Positions 7,771 through 16,187 of a stretch of 24,590 nucleotides of DNA are shown here, one piece after another. The stretch is from IMG/VR virus record IMGVR_UViG_3300035698_025137, positions 1 through 24,590 of that record. One strand, given 5' to 3'. Position numbers and translations under genes: made by a program. How positions within the stretch are numbered: position 1 is the first letter of the stretch; every line of letters starts with the position of its first letter. Below the pieces are notes generated by a model. The model did not search any database. It saw only the letters and a program-made list of their open reading frames with translations, and was not told the origin of the DNA. Source of the DNA: a virus.

Positions 7771-8561
7771 TAATAGGGTTTGCTCAATTGCGCAACGAAA
7801 TTGTCAGGGGAAATCTGGAAAATTGGTTCCGTTCTATGTGGCAACTTTGTGATTATATCTATATCTACGATCAAAATTCTACTGATGGAAGTAAGGAATT
7901 TTATAAGACTCAGACTAATACAATTGTGATAGAATCGCCTATCAATGACTTTGAACATGAACTACAATGTAAGTCACAATTATTAGAACGGCTCAGGAAA
8001 GATCACAAGGACCCAAACGATTGGATTCTCTGGATGGACGGTGACACAATTCTGGACGCCGGCCTCAATCGTTCTAATATTTACGGATTGTTAGGTGACG
8101 CCGATGGCGTGCAATTAGGTCACTTAAATTTATGGCGCAGCGACACCTACTATCGAGTTGACAACCAGTTTCATTCCTTAAATCAACGAGGTGTCACCGC
8201 TTTCTGGAGAAATGCTCCACATGTACAATTCAACGTTGTGCCCGGTCTGCATAAGGGTAACTGTCCAAAGGGCTTCCAGAAGCTAAAAAGGCTGAATGAC
8301 GCCTATCTAATTCATAGAGGTTTCGCAACCGATAAACAAATTATTGATCGCCTTGAATCTTGGAAACATCATAATCCAGATTCTTGGCGCAACGGTCGTT
8401 CCGGCATACAAAAACATTGGAATCGGTTTTTCGATGAAACTAATCTGAAGGTAGAACGTATCCACGGTGATATATTGCCGCCATGGTTTAAGGTAACTGA
8501 CAATGAAAATCCTTGTCTGAAAAAATCTCTGAAATCCCTATATAAAATGCCAAGTTTCTAA
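7767..8561 (+). CDS. Family 2-like glycosyltransferase
   Basis: This is a 264-residue GT-A protein of the Glyco_tranf_2_4-like type. It opens MIIGFAQLRNE, and has YDQNSTDGSKE (34-44) and a clear DXD-bearing stretch ILWMDGDTIL (87-96). Later segments include VPGLHKGN and the C-terminal IHRGFATDKQ. A GTG at 7740 lies in frame, but the ATG at 7767 forms an ATGA overlap with the upstream frame and gives the expected short N-terminus before the first beta-strand, so I prefer it. It is likely cytosolic, since no membrane segment is seen. Donor sugar is unknown. Confidence 0.78.
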   Translation: MIIGFAQLRNEIVRGNLENWFRSMWQLCDYIYIYDQNSTDGSKEFYKTQTNTIVIESPINDFEHELQCKSQLLERLRKDHKDPNDWILWMDGDTILDAGLNRSNIYGLLGDADGVQLGHLNLWRSDTYYRVDNQFHSLNQRGVTAFWRNAPHVQFNVVPGLHKGNCPKGFQKLKRLNDAYLIHRGFATDKQIIDRLESWKHHNPDSWRNGRSGIQKHWNRFFDETNLKVERIHGDILPPWFKVTDNENPCLKKSLKSLYKMPSF

Positions 8562-9280
8562 TGACTGATCTATTGATAAGATGCCCAGCCGGCCTAGGTG
8601 ACATTCTATTCTGTCTGAAGATTGGTATTGAATCCTGCAAGAAATATGATAGCGTTATTTGGCCGGTATCACCCTATCACCTCTACCTTAAAGATTATTT
8701 GGAACTTCCTGATAATCTTGATATGAGTATATCCGCAAACAGCAATTTTCCAGGTAAAGAATTTTTTGCCGATGATGGTCCGACAGGCCATTTGGCCATT
8801 CAAATGAATTCATTACATTATCTACCATTAGAATTGGCAAGCCGGAATTATCCTGGTGAACTGATAATGAAATCGAAGTATAGGTTAGCCGGTATGGAAT
8901 GGAATGATTGGCTCTCATATATAAAATTGAAAAGAAATCCCAAAAAGGAAAATGATCTAAGGAAAAGATTTCCCAACCAATACAATCTGATTTGTAATAC
9001 TTTCGCCACACAACCTGATGTGAGACACATATCAATTCGTGTACCTGATAATGGTCTGGACAACCATTTCGTTGATTTCCTACCAGGATACAATCCTTTC
9101 GATTGGATAAAGGTCATAGAAGATGCCTATACTTTGAATTTCGTTGATACATCTTTTAGTTACATTATTGAAATGTGTGATTTGTCAGCCGTTGAAATGA
9201 ATCTATATTCCAGGCGTCTAGGCAAAAAGTCTTACCAACAAACCCAATTCATTTTCACTAAGCCTTGGAGTTATGTTTAA
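8561..9280 (+). CDS. GT-B (family 9-like) glycosyltransferase, short
   Basis: The protein has 239 residues. The opening LLIRCPAGLGDILFCLK has the GLGD motif typical of heptosyltransferase-like (GT9) proteins. Near the C-terminus, DAYTLNFVDTSFSYIIEMCDLSAVEM (about 189-214) recalls the GT9 donor-site region that reads T-x-S-G/H in family members. It is shorter than the usual 320-350 residues, so some helices are missing. The start overlaps the upstream stop as TAATG (8559-8563), and its own stop overlaps the next ATG the same way. I infer sugar transfer in the same pathway as its neighbours. An inactive or diverged homologue cannot be excluded. Confidence 0.55.
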   Translation: MTDLLIRCPAGLGDILFCLKIGIESCKKYDSVIWPVSPYHLYLKDYLELPDNLDMSISANSNFPGKEFFADDGPTGHLAIQMNSLHYLPLELASRNYPGELIMKSKYRLAGMEWNDWLSYIKLKRNPKKENDLRKRFPNQYNLICNTFATQPDVRHISIRVPDNGLDNHFVDFLPGYNPFDWIKVIEDAYTLNFVDTSFSYIIEMCDLSAVEMNLYSRRLGKKSYQQTQFIFTKPWSYV

Positions 9281-9765
9281 TGATATTTGAGTATAAGAAC
9301 AGCTTCTATCCTGATTATTTAAAGGAAGGTAATGCACAAAAATTTATAGCGCCTGCCGCGGAACATTTTTGTCAAGGCAAAGGCTTGGACATTGGCGGAT
9401 TCGGTGATTGGACACTACCTGGTGCAACACCAATCAATATACTTGACGCCACACCTTACGATGCAATGAATTTTCCTGGAGGTGATTTTGATTACATTTT
9501 CTCAAGTCATTGTCTTGAACATATTGATGATTATATGGAAACATTAGAATATTGGAAATCGAAACTAAAAGACGGCGGCGTTTTATTCTTGTATCTACCT
9601 CATTATGATATGGAATATTGGCGGCCGCAAAACAACCGAAAACACAAACACCAATTTTATCCAATTAGTATGCATAGCCTTTTCGTTGACCTAGGTTTTC
9701 ATCCAGTGTTCCATAGTGAACGGGATATGAACTGGAGTTTTTCAGTGGTAGGCATTAATGGGTGA
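9280..9765 (+). CDS. SAM-dependent methyltransferase-like protein
   Basis: This 161-residue protein has a short class I methyltransferase fold. Motif I is GLDIGGFGDW, the acidic strand is NILDATPYDA, the post-motif is DFDYIFSSHCLEHIDD (typical of Methyltransf_11: S-x-x-x-L-E-H), and LKDGGVLFLYLPHYD follows. An in-frame TTG at 9265 would extend it by five residues. I choose ATG 9280 because it overlaps the previous stop (TAATG). The substrate is probably a sugar or glycan, by context. The protein is short, so it may be a minimal or partial enzyme. Confidence 0.75.
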   Translation: MIFEYKNSFYPDYLKEGNAQKFIAPAAEHFCQGKGLDIGGFGDWTLPGATPINILDATPYDAMNFPGGDFDYIFSSHCLEHIDDYMETLEYWKSKLKDGGVLFLYLPHYDMEYWRPQNNRKHKHQFYPISMHSLFVDLGFHPVFHSERDMNWSFSVVGING

Positions 9766-10348
9766 TCTATACATTCACGACCTACAACCCTTCATTGACG
9801 AATTTAAACTTAAGAATTTCGTAGAGACAGGCACAGGCATTGGCACAGGCCTGAAGTATGCTATGAAATTTCCATTTGAAAATTTGTACAGTATTGAAAT
9901 AATGCTAGAATTATTTGATAGAGTTTCACTCGATATAACTGATCCGCGAGTGAAACTTATTTGCGCAAATTCCAGAGGCGGCCTTATGGATATTTTGGAA
10001 AATATCAAAACCGGACCGACTCTATTTTGGCTTGATGCCCATTTTCCAGGTGCAGATTTTCAATTAGGTAGTTATGAGGATGAACATCCTGAATCCATCA
10101 AAACACCATTAGTAGGTGAAGTTTTGATGTTAAAGGATTTTCGTGATTGTTCTAAAGATGTGTTCATTCTTGATGATCTAGGACTATATGAAGATGGTCC
10201 TTTTCAGAAACAATATCATCGGCTAGAACATTTTCGGAAGAAGTTGAAATTGGATAACTCTCCTATATACAGAGAAATGACAGGCACACATGAGATAAAT
10301 AAAGACTACAGACACCAAGGATTTTTAATCCTAACACCCAAGAGGTAA
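9758..10348 (+). CDS. Methyltransferase-like protein (Rossmann fold)
   Basis: This 196-residue protein has FVETGTGIGTGLKYA as a glycine-rich loop, YSIEIMLELFDR with an acidic end, GPTLFWLDAHFPG and VFILDDLGLYEDGP. This order resembles class I SAM methyltransferases acting on small molecules, with the WLDAH motif often seen in phage and capsule-locus proteins. The start at 9758 overlaps the upstream gene by eight bases. I am confident of the fold but not of catalysis or substrate. Confidence 0.65.
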   Translation: MGDLYIHDLQPFIDEFKLKNFVETGTGIGTGLKYAMKFPFENLYSIEIMLELFDRVSLDITDPRVKLICANSRGGLMDILENIKTGPTLFWLDAHFPGADFQLGSYEDEHPESIKTPLVGEVLMLKDFRDCSKDVFILDDLGLYEDGPFQKQYHRLEHFRKKLKLDNSPIYREMTGTHEINKDYRHQGFLILTPKR

Positions 10349-10351
10349 TGA

Positions 10352-11329
10352 ATGAAAGTGCTGTTTATCAACCCCGCGTGGGATGCTGCCGGTTGTTCCT
10401 GGAAACAGGCAGATGCAATTAACAAACATACAGATTGGTCCGCACGCCATTGGCGCACAGTCAATACCTTTGACTTTCCTGCGGACCTTACACCACAAAA
10501 TTATAACAAAGATGAATTTGTTGCGTTGATTGAAGGCGCTGATATACTACATTTTTGTTCTGCAACACACGATTGGGATGTGTCTCGCCGCAAATTTAGC
10601 TGGGGCTTCAATTGGGAAGATTTCATTAAAACCAAACCCAAAATTTTCCACGATTATTGTAGTTTTCATGGTACCTGGGAGGATCGTGCCAAACATAAAG
10701 ATTATTGGAATAAACGGGCGGAAATTGGCTATCAGGCAATTTTTTCCTCGATACCTCAAGCAGTAAATGTCTACGATGGTTGTATCTACATTCCGGATAT
10801 CGTAGACGAACAATCACCTGAATTCACTCCGGCAGTAAATAGAGATTTTAGTCGATTGAATATAGGTCATTGGCCAACAGGTAAAGGTAATAACAAAAAT
10901 CAGGACGAATTTAGACAAGCCGTTGGATATGCCGAACAAGACATAAAAAATCTAAACGTTCCAGTTCAACCCAAGTTCACACACGGAGAACTGACAAGGG
11001 AAAAGAAGAAATACAATCTTTCTTTTGACTCACTTTGGAGAGGGTATCATGGCATGACTACTGTTGAAAATCTGGCATTGGGAATCCCTACTATGTGCCG
11101 TATGGATAGAGATTTTCAAGTGAGATTTACAGAATTTTGGCAGACTGATCGATTTCCTTTTGAACATGTTGAGAACGGAATAGAAATACTCAAGACCATA
11201 AAGAGATATGCGAATAATCTTGATAAATTGGAGTATCGTGCCGGTGAAGTGAGGAAGTTCATGGAAGATTACTGGTCTTACGAAAATGTTGCCAAAATAA
11301 TCGTGAGTGAATATGAAAAATTACTATAA
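10352..11329 (+). CDS. GT-B type glycosyltransferase
   Basis: This 325-residue protein has the features of a GT-B glycosyltransferase. It opens with MKVLFINPAWDAAG, the usual first strand, and contains ADILHFCSATHDWD (68-81). A C-terminal donor half carries GYHGMTTVENLALGIPTMCR, which matches the 'E-x-x-A-x-G-x-P' donor motif of GT4-like enzymes, and ends with a helix WSYENVAKIIVSEYEKLL. The stop at 11327 lies inside the next gene. No signal peptide or membrane segment is seen. Donor and acceptor are unknown. Confidence 0.72.
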   Translation: MKVLFINPAWDAAGCSWKQADAINKHTDWSARHWRTVNTFDFPADLTPQNYNKDEFVALIEGADILHFCSATHDWDVSRRKFSWGFNWEDFIKTKPKIFHDYCSFHGTWEDRAKHKDYWNKRAEIGYQAIFSSIPQAVNVYDGCIYIPDIVDEQSPEFTPAVNRDFSRLNIGHWPTGKGNNKNQDEFRQAVGYAEQDIKNLNVPVQPKFTHGELTREKKKYNLSFDSLWRGYHGMTTVENLALGIPTMCRMDRDFQVRFTEFWQTDRFPFEHVENGIEILKTIKRYANNLDKLEYRAGEVRKFMEDYWSYENVAKIIVSEYEKLL

Positions 11330-11930
11330 GAATACCACAAATAGTGAAAAATGCGTTGAGATAGAATTCATGCAAATAATGCTCGACAAATATTTGGAAC
11401 GGACCATGAAAGTTTTAGACGTTGGCGGCATCGCAACCAGAGAAATTAACAATGTGCCTTATCTACAAAAGATAGAACAAATGATGTTGAAGCGGAAAGT
11501 TGCGGATTTCCGCGCCGGTGCAGATTATAGAGGTGATTTTGTTAAGTTTGATTTCGGTGAAGAAGTTTTTGACGCGATAGTTTTTCTCTCAAGTTTAGAA
11601 CATTTTCCTCAATGTACCGAAGGCGACCACATTTATCGGAAGGAAGAGGATATTCGAGGTTATTGGAAGGCTCTTTCTTTGCTATTACCTCATGGTAAGA
11701 TTTTTCTGACAGTGCCTTTCGGTAAACAATATTTTGAAGGTACCTCACATCAGAATTACGATATGGAAGGTATTTTAAATTTAACACAAGGCTCAACAAT
11801 TGTTGAAAGCCATACCTATCAACTATCCGAAGATAAAGTGTTATGGACTAAGACGCCGCCGGAAGATATGATTGATTTGCCCTATCCTTGGGGCGTAGGA
11901 TGTTTCGTATTGGAGAAAAACGAAGAATGA
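11313..11930 (+). CDS. SAM-dependent methyltransferase
   Basis: The protein has 205 residues from ATG 11313; a GTG at 11307 would add two. Motif I is MKVLDVGGIATRE, followed by DYRGDFVKFDFGEEVFDAIVFLSSLEHF, the standard acidic strand and 'L-E-H' helix of Methyltransf_11 proteins. LLPHGKIFLTVPFGK is the later strand. The gene overlaps the upstream glycosyltransferase by 17 bases and the next ATG by four (ATGA). Its target is likely a sugar or nucleotide-sugar intermediate, by context. Confidence 0.8.
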   Translation: MKNYYKNTTNSEKCVEIEFMQIMLDKYLERTMKVLDVGGIATREINNVPYLQKIEQMMLKRKVADFRAGADYRGDFVKFDFGEEVFDAIVFLSSLEHFPQCTEGDHIYRKEEDIRGYWKALSLLLPHGKIFLTVPFGKQYFEGTSHQNYDMEGILNLTQGSTIVESHTYQLSEDKVLWTKTPPEDMIDLPYPWGVGCFVLEKNEE

Positions 11931-12979
11931 GAATATTAATAACAGGCGGCGCTGGATTGATTGGTAGTCATGCAGCGGAATATTTTGCCATTAGAGGAAA
12001 TGAAGTTGTAGTACTAGATAATCTAATGCGATCAGTACTTTTCGGAAGTGATTTGGATACTGTTGAATATAATTGGAAATACCTTAAGAAAATTCCTAAT
12101 ATCAAATTGATCCGAGGCGATGTACGAAAAGGAAAGGACGTCTGTAAAGCTTTAGGAGACGGCGTAGATGCCGTAATTCACACAGCAGCCCAGCCGGGTG
12201 TTCCTTCTTCGGTCCGTATGCCGATTGAAGATTTTACGATTAATGCCCTGGGCACTTTAACCGTTTTGGAAAAGACCCGACAAATTAGTCCTCTAGCGGC
12301 TTTCATTTACTGTTCAACGAATAAGGTCTATGGTGAAAATCCAGACAAGGAACTGGTTGAATTAGACACCAGATATGATTTTGCGGATCATACGGGCATT
12401 CGCGAGGACCTGCCCGTGGATCATACTGGTCACACACCTTACGGCGTTAGTAAATTGGTAGGTGATTTGTACGTTCAAGAATATCACAAAATTTATAACA
12501 TGAACACCGCCGTGTTCCGAATGTCCTGTATTTACGGAGATCGTCAATTCGGCTTTGAGGATCAAGGCTGGGTAGCCTGGTTTGTAATCGCCGCGTTGAC
12601 TGGTCAACCCATTACAATTTTTGGTGATGGAAAACAAGTTCGGGATATGCTTTACGTTGATGATGTGGTACGCGCTTATGAGCAATTTATCTGGCGTTGT
12701 ATGCTCTCAAGTGGTCGGGAGCATGGAGTTTATAATATCGGCGGCGGTTACAAAAATACCATTTCATTGAATGAATTTGTAACTATACTTGAGGAAAAAT
12801 TGGGCGTGAAGATGGATATTACCTATACTGATTGGCGTCCGTCAGACCAAAAAGTCTACATTTCAGATATAGAAAAGGTTACAAAATCTCTCAATTGGAA
12901 ACAGGAATATTCTTTAGATCAAGGTATTGACAAATTGATCGACTGGGTAAAATCTAACATTTCAATATTTGAGAAATAA
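11927..12979 (+). CDS. NAD-dependent nucleotide-sugar epimerase, CDP-paratose 2-epimerase-like
   Basis: This 350-residue extended SDR protein has Rossmann motif GGAGLIGS (7-14). The catalytic region is STNKVYG (130-136) and YGVSK (172-176) with Tyr172/Lys176. Characteristic of the CDP-paratose/tyvelose 2-epimerase branch are IHTAAQPGVPSSV (84-96), NALGTLTVLE, RMSCIYG and EDQGWVAWF (211-219). The branch carries Gln and Trp in this last block. Length fits the family. ATG 11927 forms an ATGA overlap, so I reject the upstream frame start at 11888. It would invert C2 of a nucleotide sugar in the cytosol. The exact substrate is not shown; no other CDP-dideoxysugar gene is present here. Confidence 0.85.
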   Translation: MRILITGGAGLIGSHAAEYFAIRGNEVVVLDNLMRSVLFGSDLDTVEYNWKYLKKIPNIKLIRGDVRKGKDVCKALGDGVDAVIHTAAQPGVPSSVRMPIEDFTINALGTLTVLEKTRQISPLAAFIYCSTNKVYGENPDKELVELDTRYDFADHTGIREDLPVDHTGHTPYGVSKLVGDLYVQEYHKIYNMNTAVFRMSCIYGDRQFGFEDQGWVAWFVIAALTGQPITIFGDGKQVRDMLYVDDVVRAYEQFIWRCMLSSGREHGVYNIGGGYKNTISLNEFVTILEEKLGVKMDITYTDWRPSDQKVYISDIEKVTKSLNWKQEYSLDQGIDKLIDWVKSNISIFEK

Positions 12980-13689
12980 TGGAACTAATAAACAATGAGA
13001 AGGAAATAAACAACACACCTCAATCGGTGTATGATTCCTTCAACGATTTCATTTTCAGCACTGATACGAAAGTGTTAGCAAAACTCATTGCTCGCAATAC
13101 GATATTGAATTGGACTAAAAACGTTCCAGGTGATATAGTGGAAGCTGGCGTTTTCAAAGGGTCAGGTATGCTCTCTTGGCTTAAACTAAAACGAATTCTA
13201 TATCCTAGGCAATTCAAGAAAGTGATTGGTTTTGATTTTTTCAATCCGTCTGAATTGATAGATAAATTAACTGACCATGATCGGGAACGTATGCATAACC
13301 TTTTTGTTGAGCGTGACTTTTTCGGTCACGTTGGTTATGAAAATATCGTAGATGATTGGATTAAAAATGCAGGATTTGACGAAGGTGATTTTGAGTTGAT
13401 TGTGGGAGATATTTGTGATACGTCTTTAGAGTTCCATGAAAAAAGGCCCGGTGCTAAGATATCTGTATTGTATATGGACCTTGATATCCAAAAACCCACA
13501 TACGAAACGTTATGCAATTTATGGCCTAATGTTTCTGTAGGCGGCATGGTAATTTTCGATGAATACGGTTACCATCAATGGTCTGAATCTAAAGGTGCTG
13601 ATGAATTTGCCCTAGAAAATAATCTAAGGATTAATTCCTTACCCTTCTCAGCCCCTACAGCTTGTATTGAGAAAAAAACGGATGATTAA
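12979..13689 (+). CDS. TylF/MycF-like O-methyltransferase
   Basis: This 236-residue protein belongs to the TylF/MycF family of metal-dependent sugar O-methyltransferases. SAM-binding GDIVEAGVFKGSG is at 51-63. Metal/substrate residues lie in YMDLDIQKPT (165-174; the usual DxDxY-type motif has DLDIQKP here) and FDEYG (193-197). SGVGGM-like VSVGGMVIFDEY resembles the family's GG-V-x-x-D-D-Y. It starts in a TAATG overlap. It probably methylates a hydroxyl of a sugar made by the neighbouring epimerase, which is inference. Confidence 0.78.
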   Translation: MELINNEKEINNTPQSVYDSFNDFIFSTDTKVLAKLIARNTILNWTKNVPGDIVEAGVFKGSGMLSWLKLKRILYPRQFKKVIGFDFFNPSELIDKLTDHDRERMHNLFVERDFFGHVGYENIVDDWIKNAGFDEGDFELIVGDICDTSLEFHEKRPGAKISVLYMDLDIQKPTYETLCNLWPNVSVGGMVIFDEYGYHQWSESKGADEFALENNLRINSLPFSAPTACIEKKTDD

Positions 13690-15028
13690 AACGATAGTTT
13701 TTGATCTGGACGGAGTACTAGTTGAAACGAAAAATATTCATTATGAGGCTTTGAATGAAGCCTTGAAATTTTTCAACTATGAGCCTATTTCTAGGGAAGA
13801 TCACATCCATAGATTTGATGGTTTGCCGACTCACAACAAATTACTAAGACTGGGTATAGTTGATTGGCGTCCAGTTTATGAAAAGAAACAGGAAATAACT
13901 ACCGAACTTTTGGAACGTAGTGTATATCCTAACGATGCTATTATAAAAACGTTTCAATATTTGACCGATCAAGGATATAAGATTTGTGTAGCCTCCAATG
14001 CTATTAGAAAAACCGTATTCATTTGCATCAAAAAATTGGGTGTTTCATCTTATGTGAAGCATGTAGTTTCAAATGAAAATGTAAAACATCCTAAGCCACG
14101 GCCGGAAATGTATCTGCGGTGTATGATATTGACTAATGCAGGTCCGAAGGAAACTTTGGTTGTAGAAGATTCTTATATTGGCCGCAAAGGTGCTCATACA
14201 TCAGGCGCGCATGTATACGCGGTGAATAGTCCAAAGGATATTACCCGGAATTTGTTAGAAAAGGAAATATCGAACCTATACACTAAACGACAAATTCCTT
14301 GGAAGGAAAGAGATATGAATATTTTGATACCTATGGCAGGTGCCGGCTCTAGGTTTGCCCGCGCGGGTTACACGTTTCCGAAACCATTGATTGAAGTGAA
14401 TGGCAAACCAATGATTCAAACTGTAGTAGAAAATTTGAACATTGATGCCAACTATATTTTCCTAGTTTTAAATGAACATTATAACAAGTATAACTTGAAA
14501 TATATGCTGGAACTTTTGGTGCCAAACTGTAAGATTGTGGTAGTAAACACTATCACGGAAGGTTCGGCCGCGACAACATTACTGGCCAAGGACCTGATTG
14601 ACAGCGACCAAAAATTATTGATTGTAAATTCAGATCAATGGATTGATTGGGATAGTAGTGATTTCATGTATTCATTGAATGTTAGGGATTGTGATGGTTC
14701 TATTGTATTGTTTAAGAACACACATCCAAAATGGTCTTATGCGCGATTAAATGAGACTGGTACTGCAATTTTAGAAGTAGCGGAGAAAAAAGTCATTTCA
14801 GATAATGCTACTGTCGGCATCTATTATTGGCGTCATGGTAAGGATTATGTTGAAGCCGCGCAGGCAATGATTCGAAAAAATATCCGAACAAACGGAGAAT
14901 TTTACATCGCGCCCGCATACAATGAAGCCATCCAAAATGAAAAATTCATAATACCATATTATGTTGAATCAATGTATGGCCTAGGTACACCTGAGGATTT
15001 GAACAGATTTTTAGCGGAGCAACATTAA
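13682..15028 (+). CDS. Fusion: HAD phosphatase + sugar nucleotidyltransferase
   Basis: This 448-residue protein has two domains. Residues 1 to about 205 are a HAD-superfamily phosphatase of the beta-phosphoglucomutase type: the nucleophile motif FDLDGVLVE (7-15), SNAIRK, KPRPEMY and VVEDSYIGRKGA are seen. From about 212 begins a nucleotidyltransferase: ILIPMAGAGSRFARAGYTFP, then KPLIEVNGKPMI, and NSDQWIDW as the metal motif, ending in YYVESMYGLGTPEDLNRFL. This order suggests dephosphorylation of a sugar phosphate and activation to a nucleotide sugar in one polypeptide. The ATG at 13682 sits at the usual spot before the HAD strand; the in-frame TTG at 13667 is rejected. The identity of the sugar is unknown. 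Confidence 0.85.
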   Translation: MIKTIVFDLDGVLVETKNIHYEALNEALKFFNYEPISREDHIHRFDGLPTHNKLLRLGIVDWRPVYEKKQEITTELLERSVYPNDAIIKTFQYLTDQGYKICVASNAIRKTVFICIKKLGVSSYVKHVVSNENVKHPKPRPEMYLRCMILTNAGPKETLVVEDSYIGRKGAHTSGAHVYAVNSPKDITRNLLEKEISNLYTKRQIPWKERDMNILIPMAGAGSRFARAGYTFPKPLIEVNGKPMIQTVVENLNIDANYIFLVLNEHYNKYNLKYMLELLVPNCKIVVVNTITEGSAATTLLAKDLIDSDQKLLIVNSDQWIDWDSSDFMYSLNVRDCDGSIVLFKNTHPKWSYARLNETGTAILEVAEKKVISDNATVGIYYWRHGKDYVEAAQAMIRKNIRTNGEFYIAPAYNEAIQNEKFIIPYYVESMYGLGTPEDLNRFLAEQH

Positions 15029-15471
15029 TGATTCTGATATCTCATAGAGGAAATCTCAACGGCAAACAATCTAAATTTGAAAATGATCCGTTATACATTC
15101 AACAGGCAATATCTTTAGGTTACGATGTTGAAGTTGATGTTTGGAATGCATACGGCAAATTTTTTCTAGGCCATGACGGACTTGAATATTCAGTACCATT
15201 CGAATGGTTCATTGAAAATAAAAATAGTCTCTGGATACATGCTAAAAATGCTGATGCCCTTTCAGCCTTGAGAGGTCCGTGTAATACATTTTTTCACCAA
15301 CAAGACGATTACACCTTAACATCGAAAGGCTACATTTGGTCTTTTCCTGGAATGTATCTACCTCATAATTCCATTGTTATTTCGCCTGAAATTTTCGATA
15401 TAAAACCTGGTAATGAAAAAATGAAAAATAGTGTTGGTGTTTGTAGTGATTTCATTGAGGATTGGAAATGA
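15028..15471 (+). CDS. Short GDPD-like TIM-barrel protein
   Basis: This 147-residue protein resembles the first half of glycerophosphodiester phosphodiesterases. It has HRG (H6-R7), E35-x-D37 (VEVDVW), H49-D50 (GHDG) and K73 (IHAKN). Full GDPD proteins are about 240 residues, so it is short. The conserved N-terminal acid/base histidines are all present. In capsule and LPS loci, such short proteins accompany the NTP-transferase family, so a phosphodiester-linked side group (glycerol phosphate or similar) is possible. The start overlaps the upstream stop as TAATG. Confidence 0.7.
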   Translation: MILISHRGNLNGKQSKFENDPLYIQQAISLGYDVEVDVWNAYGKFFLGHDGLEYSVPFEWFIENKNSLWIHAKNADALSALRGPCNTFFHQQDDYTLTSKGYIWSFPGMYLPHNSIVISPEIFDIKPGNEKMKNSVGVCSDFIEDWK

Positions 15472-16187
15472 AAAAAATAGGGTTTTGTATTTCAATGCAT
15501 GATGAACGGGACGCGGTAATTGAAAGTATAGCAAATATCAGAAAAAGCTTTTTCAGCAATTCCACTATTGTTGTCTCTCAATCAAAAACTGATCCCGTTT
15601 TATATGTAGGTCAAAGTGATTGGTTGGAACTGGAAACTAATTTGGCTGGTACAATAGATCAATGGCGTCTACCCGCACATTCATTAGTTCGGAACTTCAA
15701 TAGTGCATTTAACGCGATGTATGAAAGGTTTTCACATGACTGTGATTTGATTGTAGGACTTACAGGTGATACATTGATAACTGATGCATCAACGTTCGAT
15801 CACCTTTATGAAGAAATGAAACAGAAAAAAGTACAACTCTATGTATCGCAAGCGATGGGCCAAGACTTCCACGGACCTGATGCGGACCCAGCACACGGGA
15901 GAACAGGCGGCCGATTTCAACATAAGTATACTACAGACTTTATGCCTCAACTTTTTATGGTGGATGGTAATATTGCCTATCAGACCGCGGCCTTTTCTAA
16001 GATTAAACTGGTCAATGAATTCTGCACGGAACATTGCCTTGGTGAGGAAGTGTTGCGTATACAGGAAGAAGTTCCAACGGTCAAAATGGGAAGATATTGT
16101 GAAAAACCTAACAGTTTCAAAGACGGTGTATTTTTTCAGGCATTAGGCAAAACGACAATTACTGGTAAACGAAAACATGGCAAATAA
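15468..16187 (+). CDS. Putative glycosyltransferase-like protein (GT-A type)
   Basis: This 239-residue protein starts MKKIGFCISMHDERDAVIES, like the first strand and helix of GT-A enzymes (SMHDE resembles the S-x-N-E loop). A later DCDLIVGLTGDTLITD (about 91-106) is the best candidate for a metal site, with GD-T replacing a standard DXD. The rest (AHGRTGGRFQHK; PQLFMVDGNIAY) is unfamiliar. The ATG at 15468 overlaps the upstream TGA (ATGA), so I reject the in-frame TTG at 15462. I call it a glycosyltransferase with caution. Another function is possible. Confidence 0.5.
   Translation: MKKIGFCISMHDERDAVIESIANIRKSFFSNSTIVVSQSKTDPVLYVGQSDWLELETNLAGTIDQWRLPAHSLVRNFNSAFNAMYERFSHDCDLIVGLTGDTLITDASTFDHLYEEMKQKKVQLYVSQAMGQDFHGPDADPAHGRTGGRFQHKYTTDFMPQLFMVDGNIAYQTAAFSKIKLVNEFCTEHCLGEEVLRIQEEVPTVKMGRYCEKPNSFKDGVFFQALGKTTITGKRKHGK

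Noticed and set aside
10292-10300. Late promoter-like GATAAATA
   Set aside because: It lies inside a coding region with no gene start nearby, and AT-rich sequence makes such matches frequent.
10530-10817. Short frames on both strands in the GT-B gene
   Set aside because: They are shadows of the glycosyltransferase; composition follows its codons.
13667-13681. TTG start for the HAD fusion
   Set aside because: ATG 13682 is immediately before the first HAD strand; a TTG five codons upstream is not needed.
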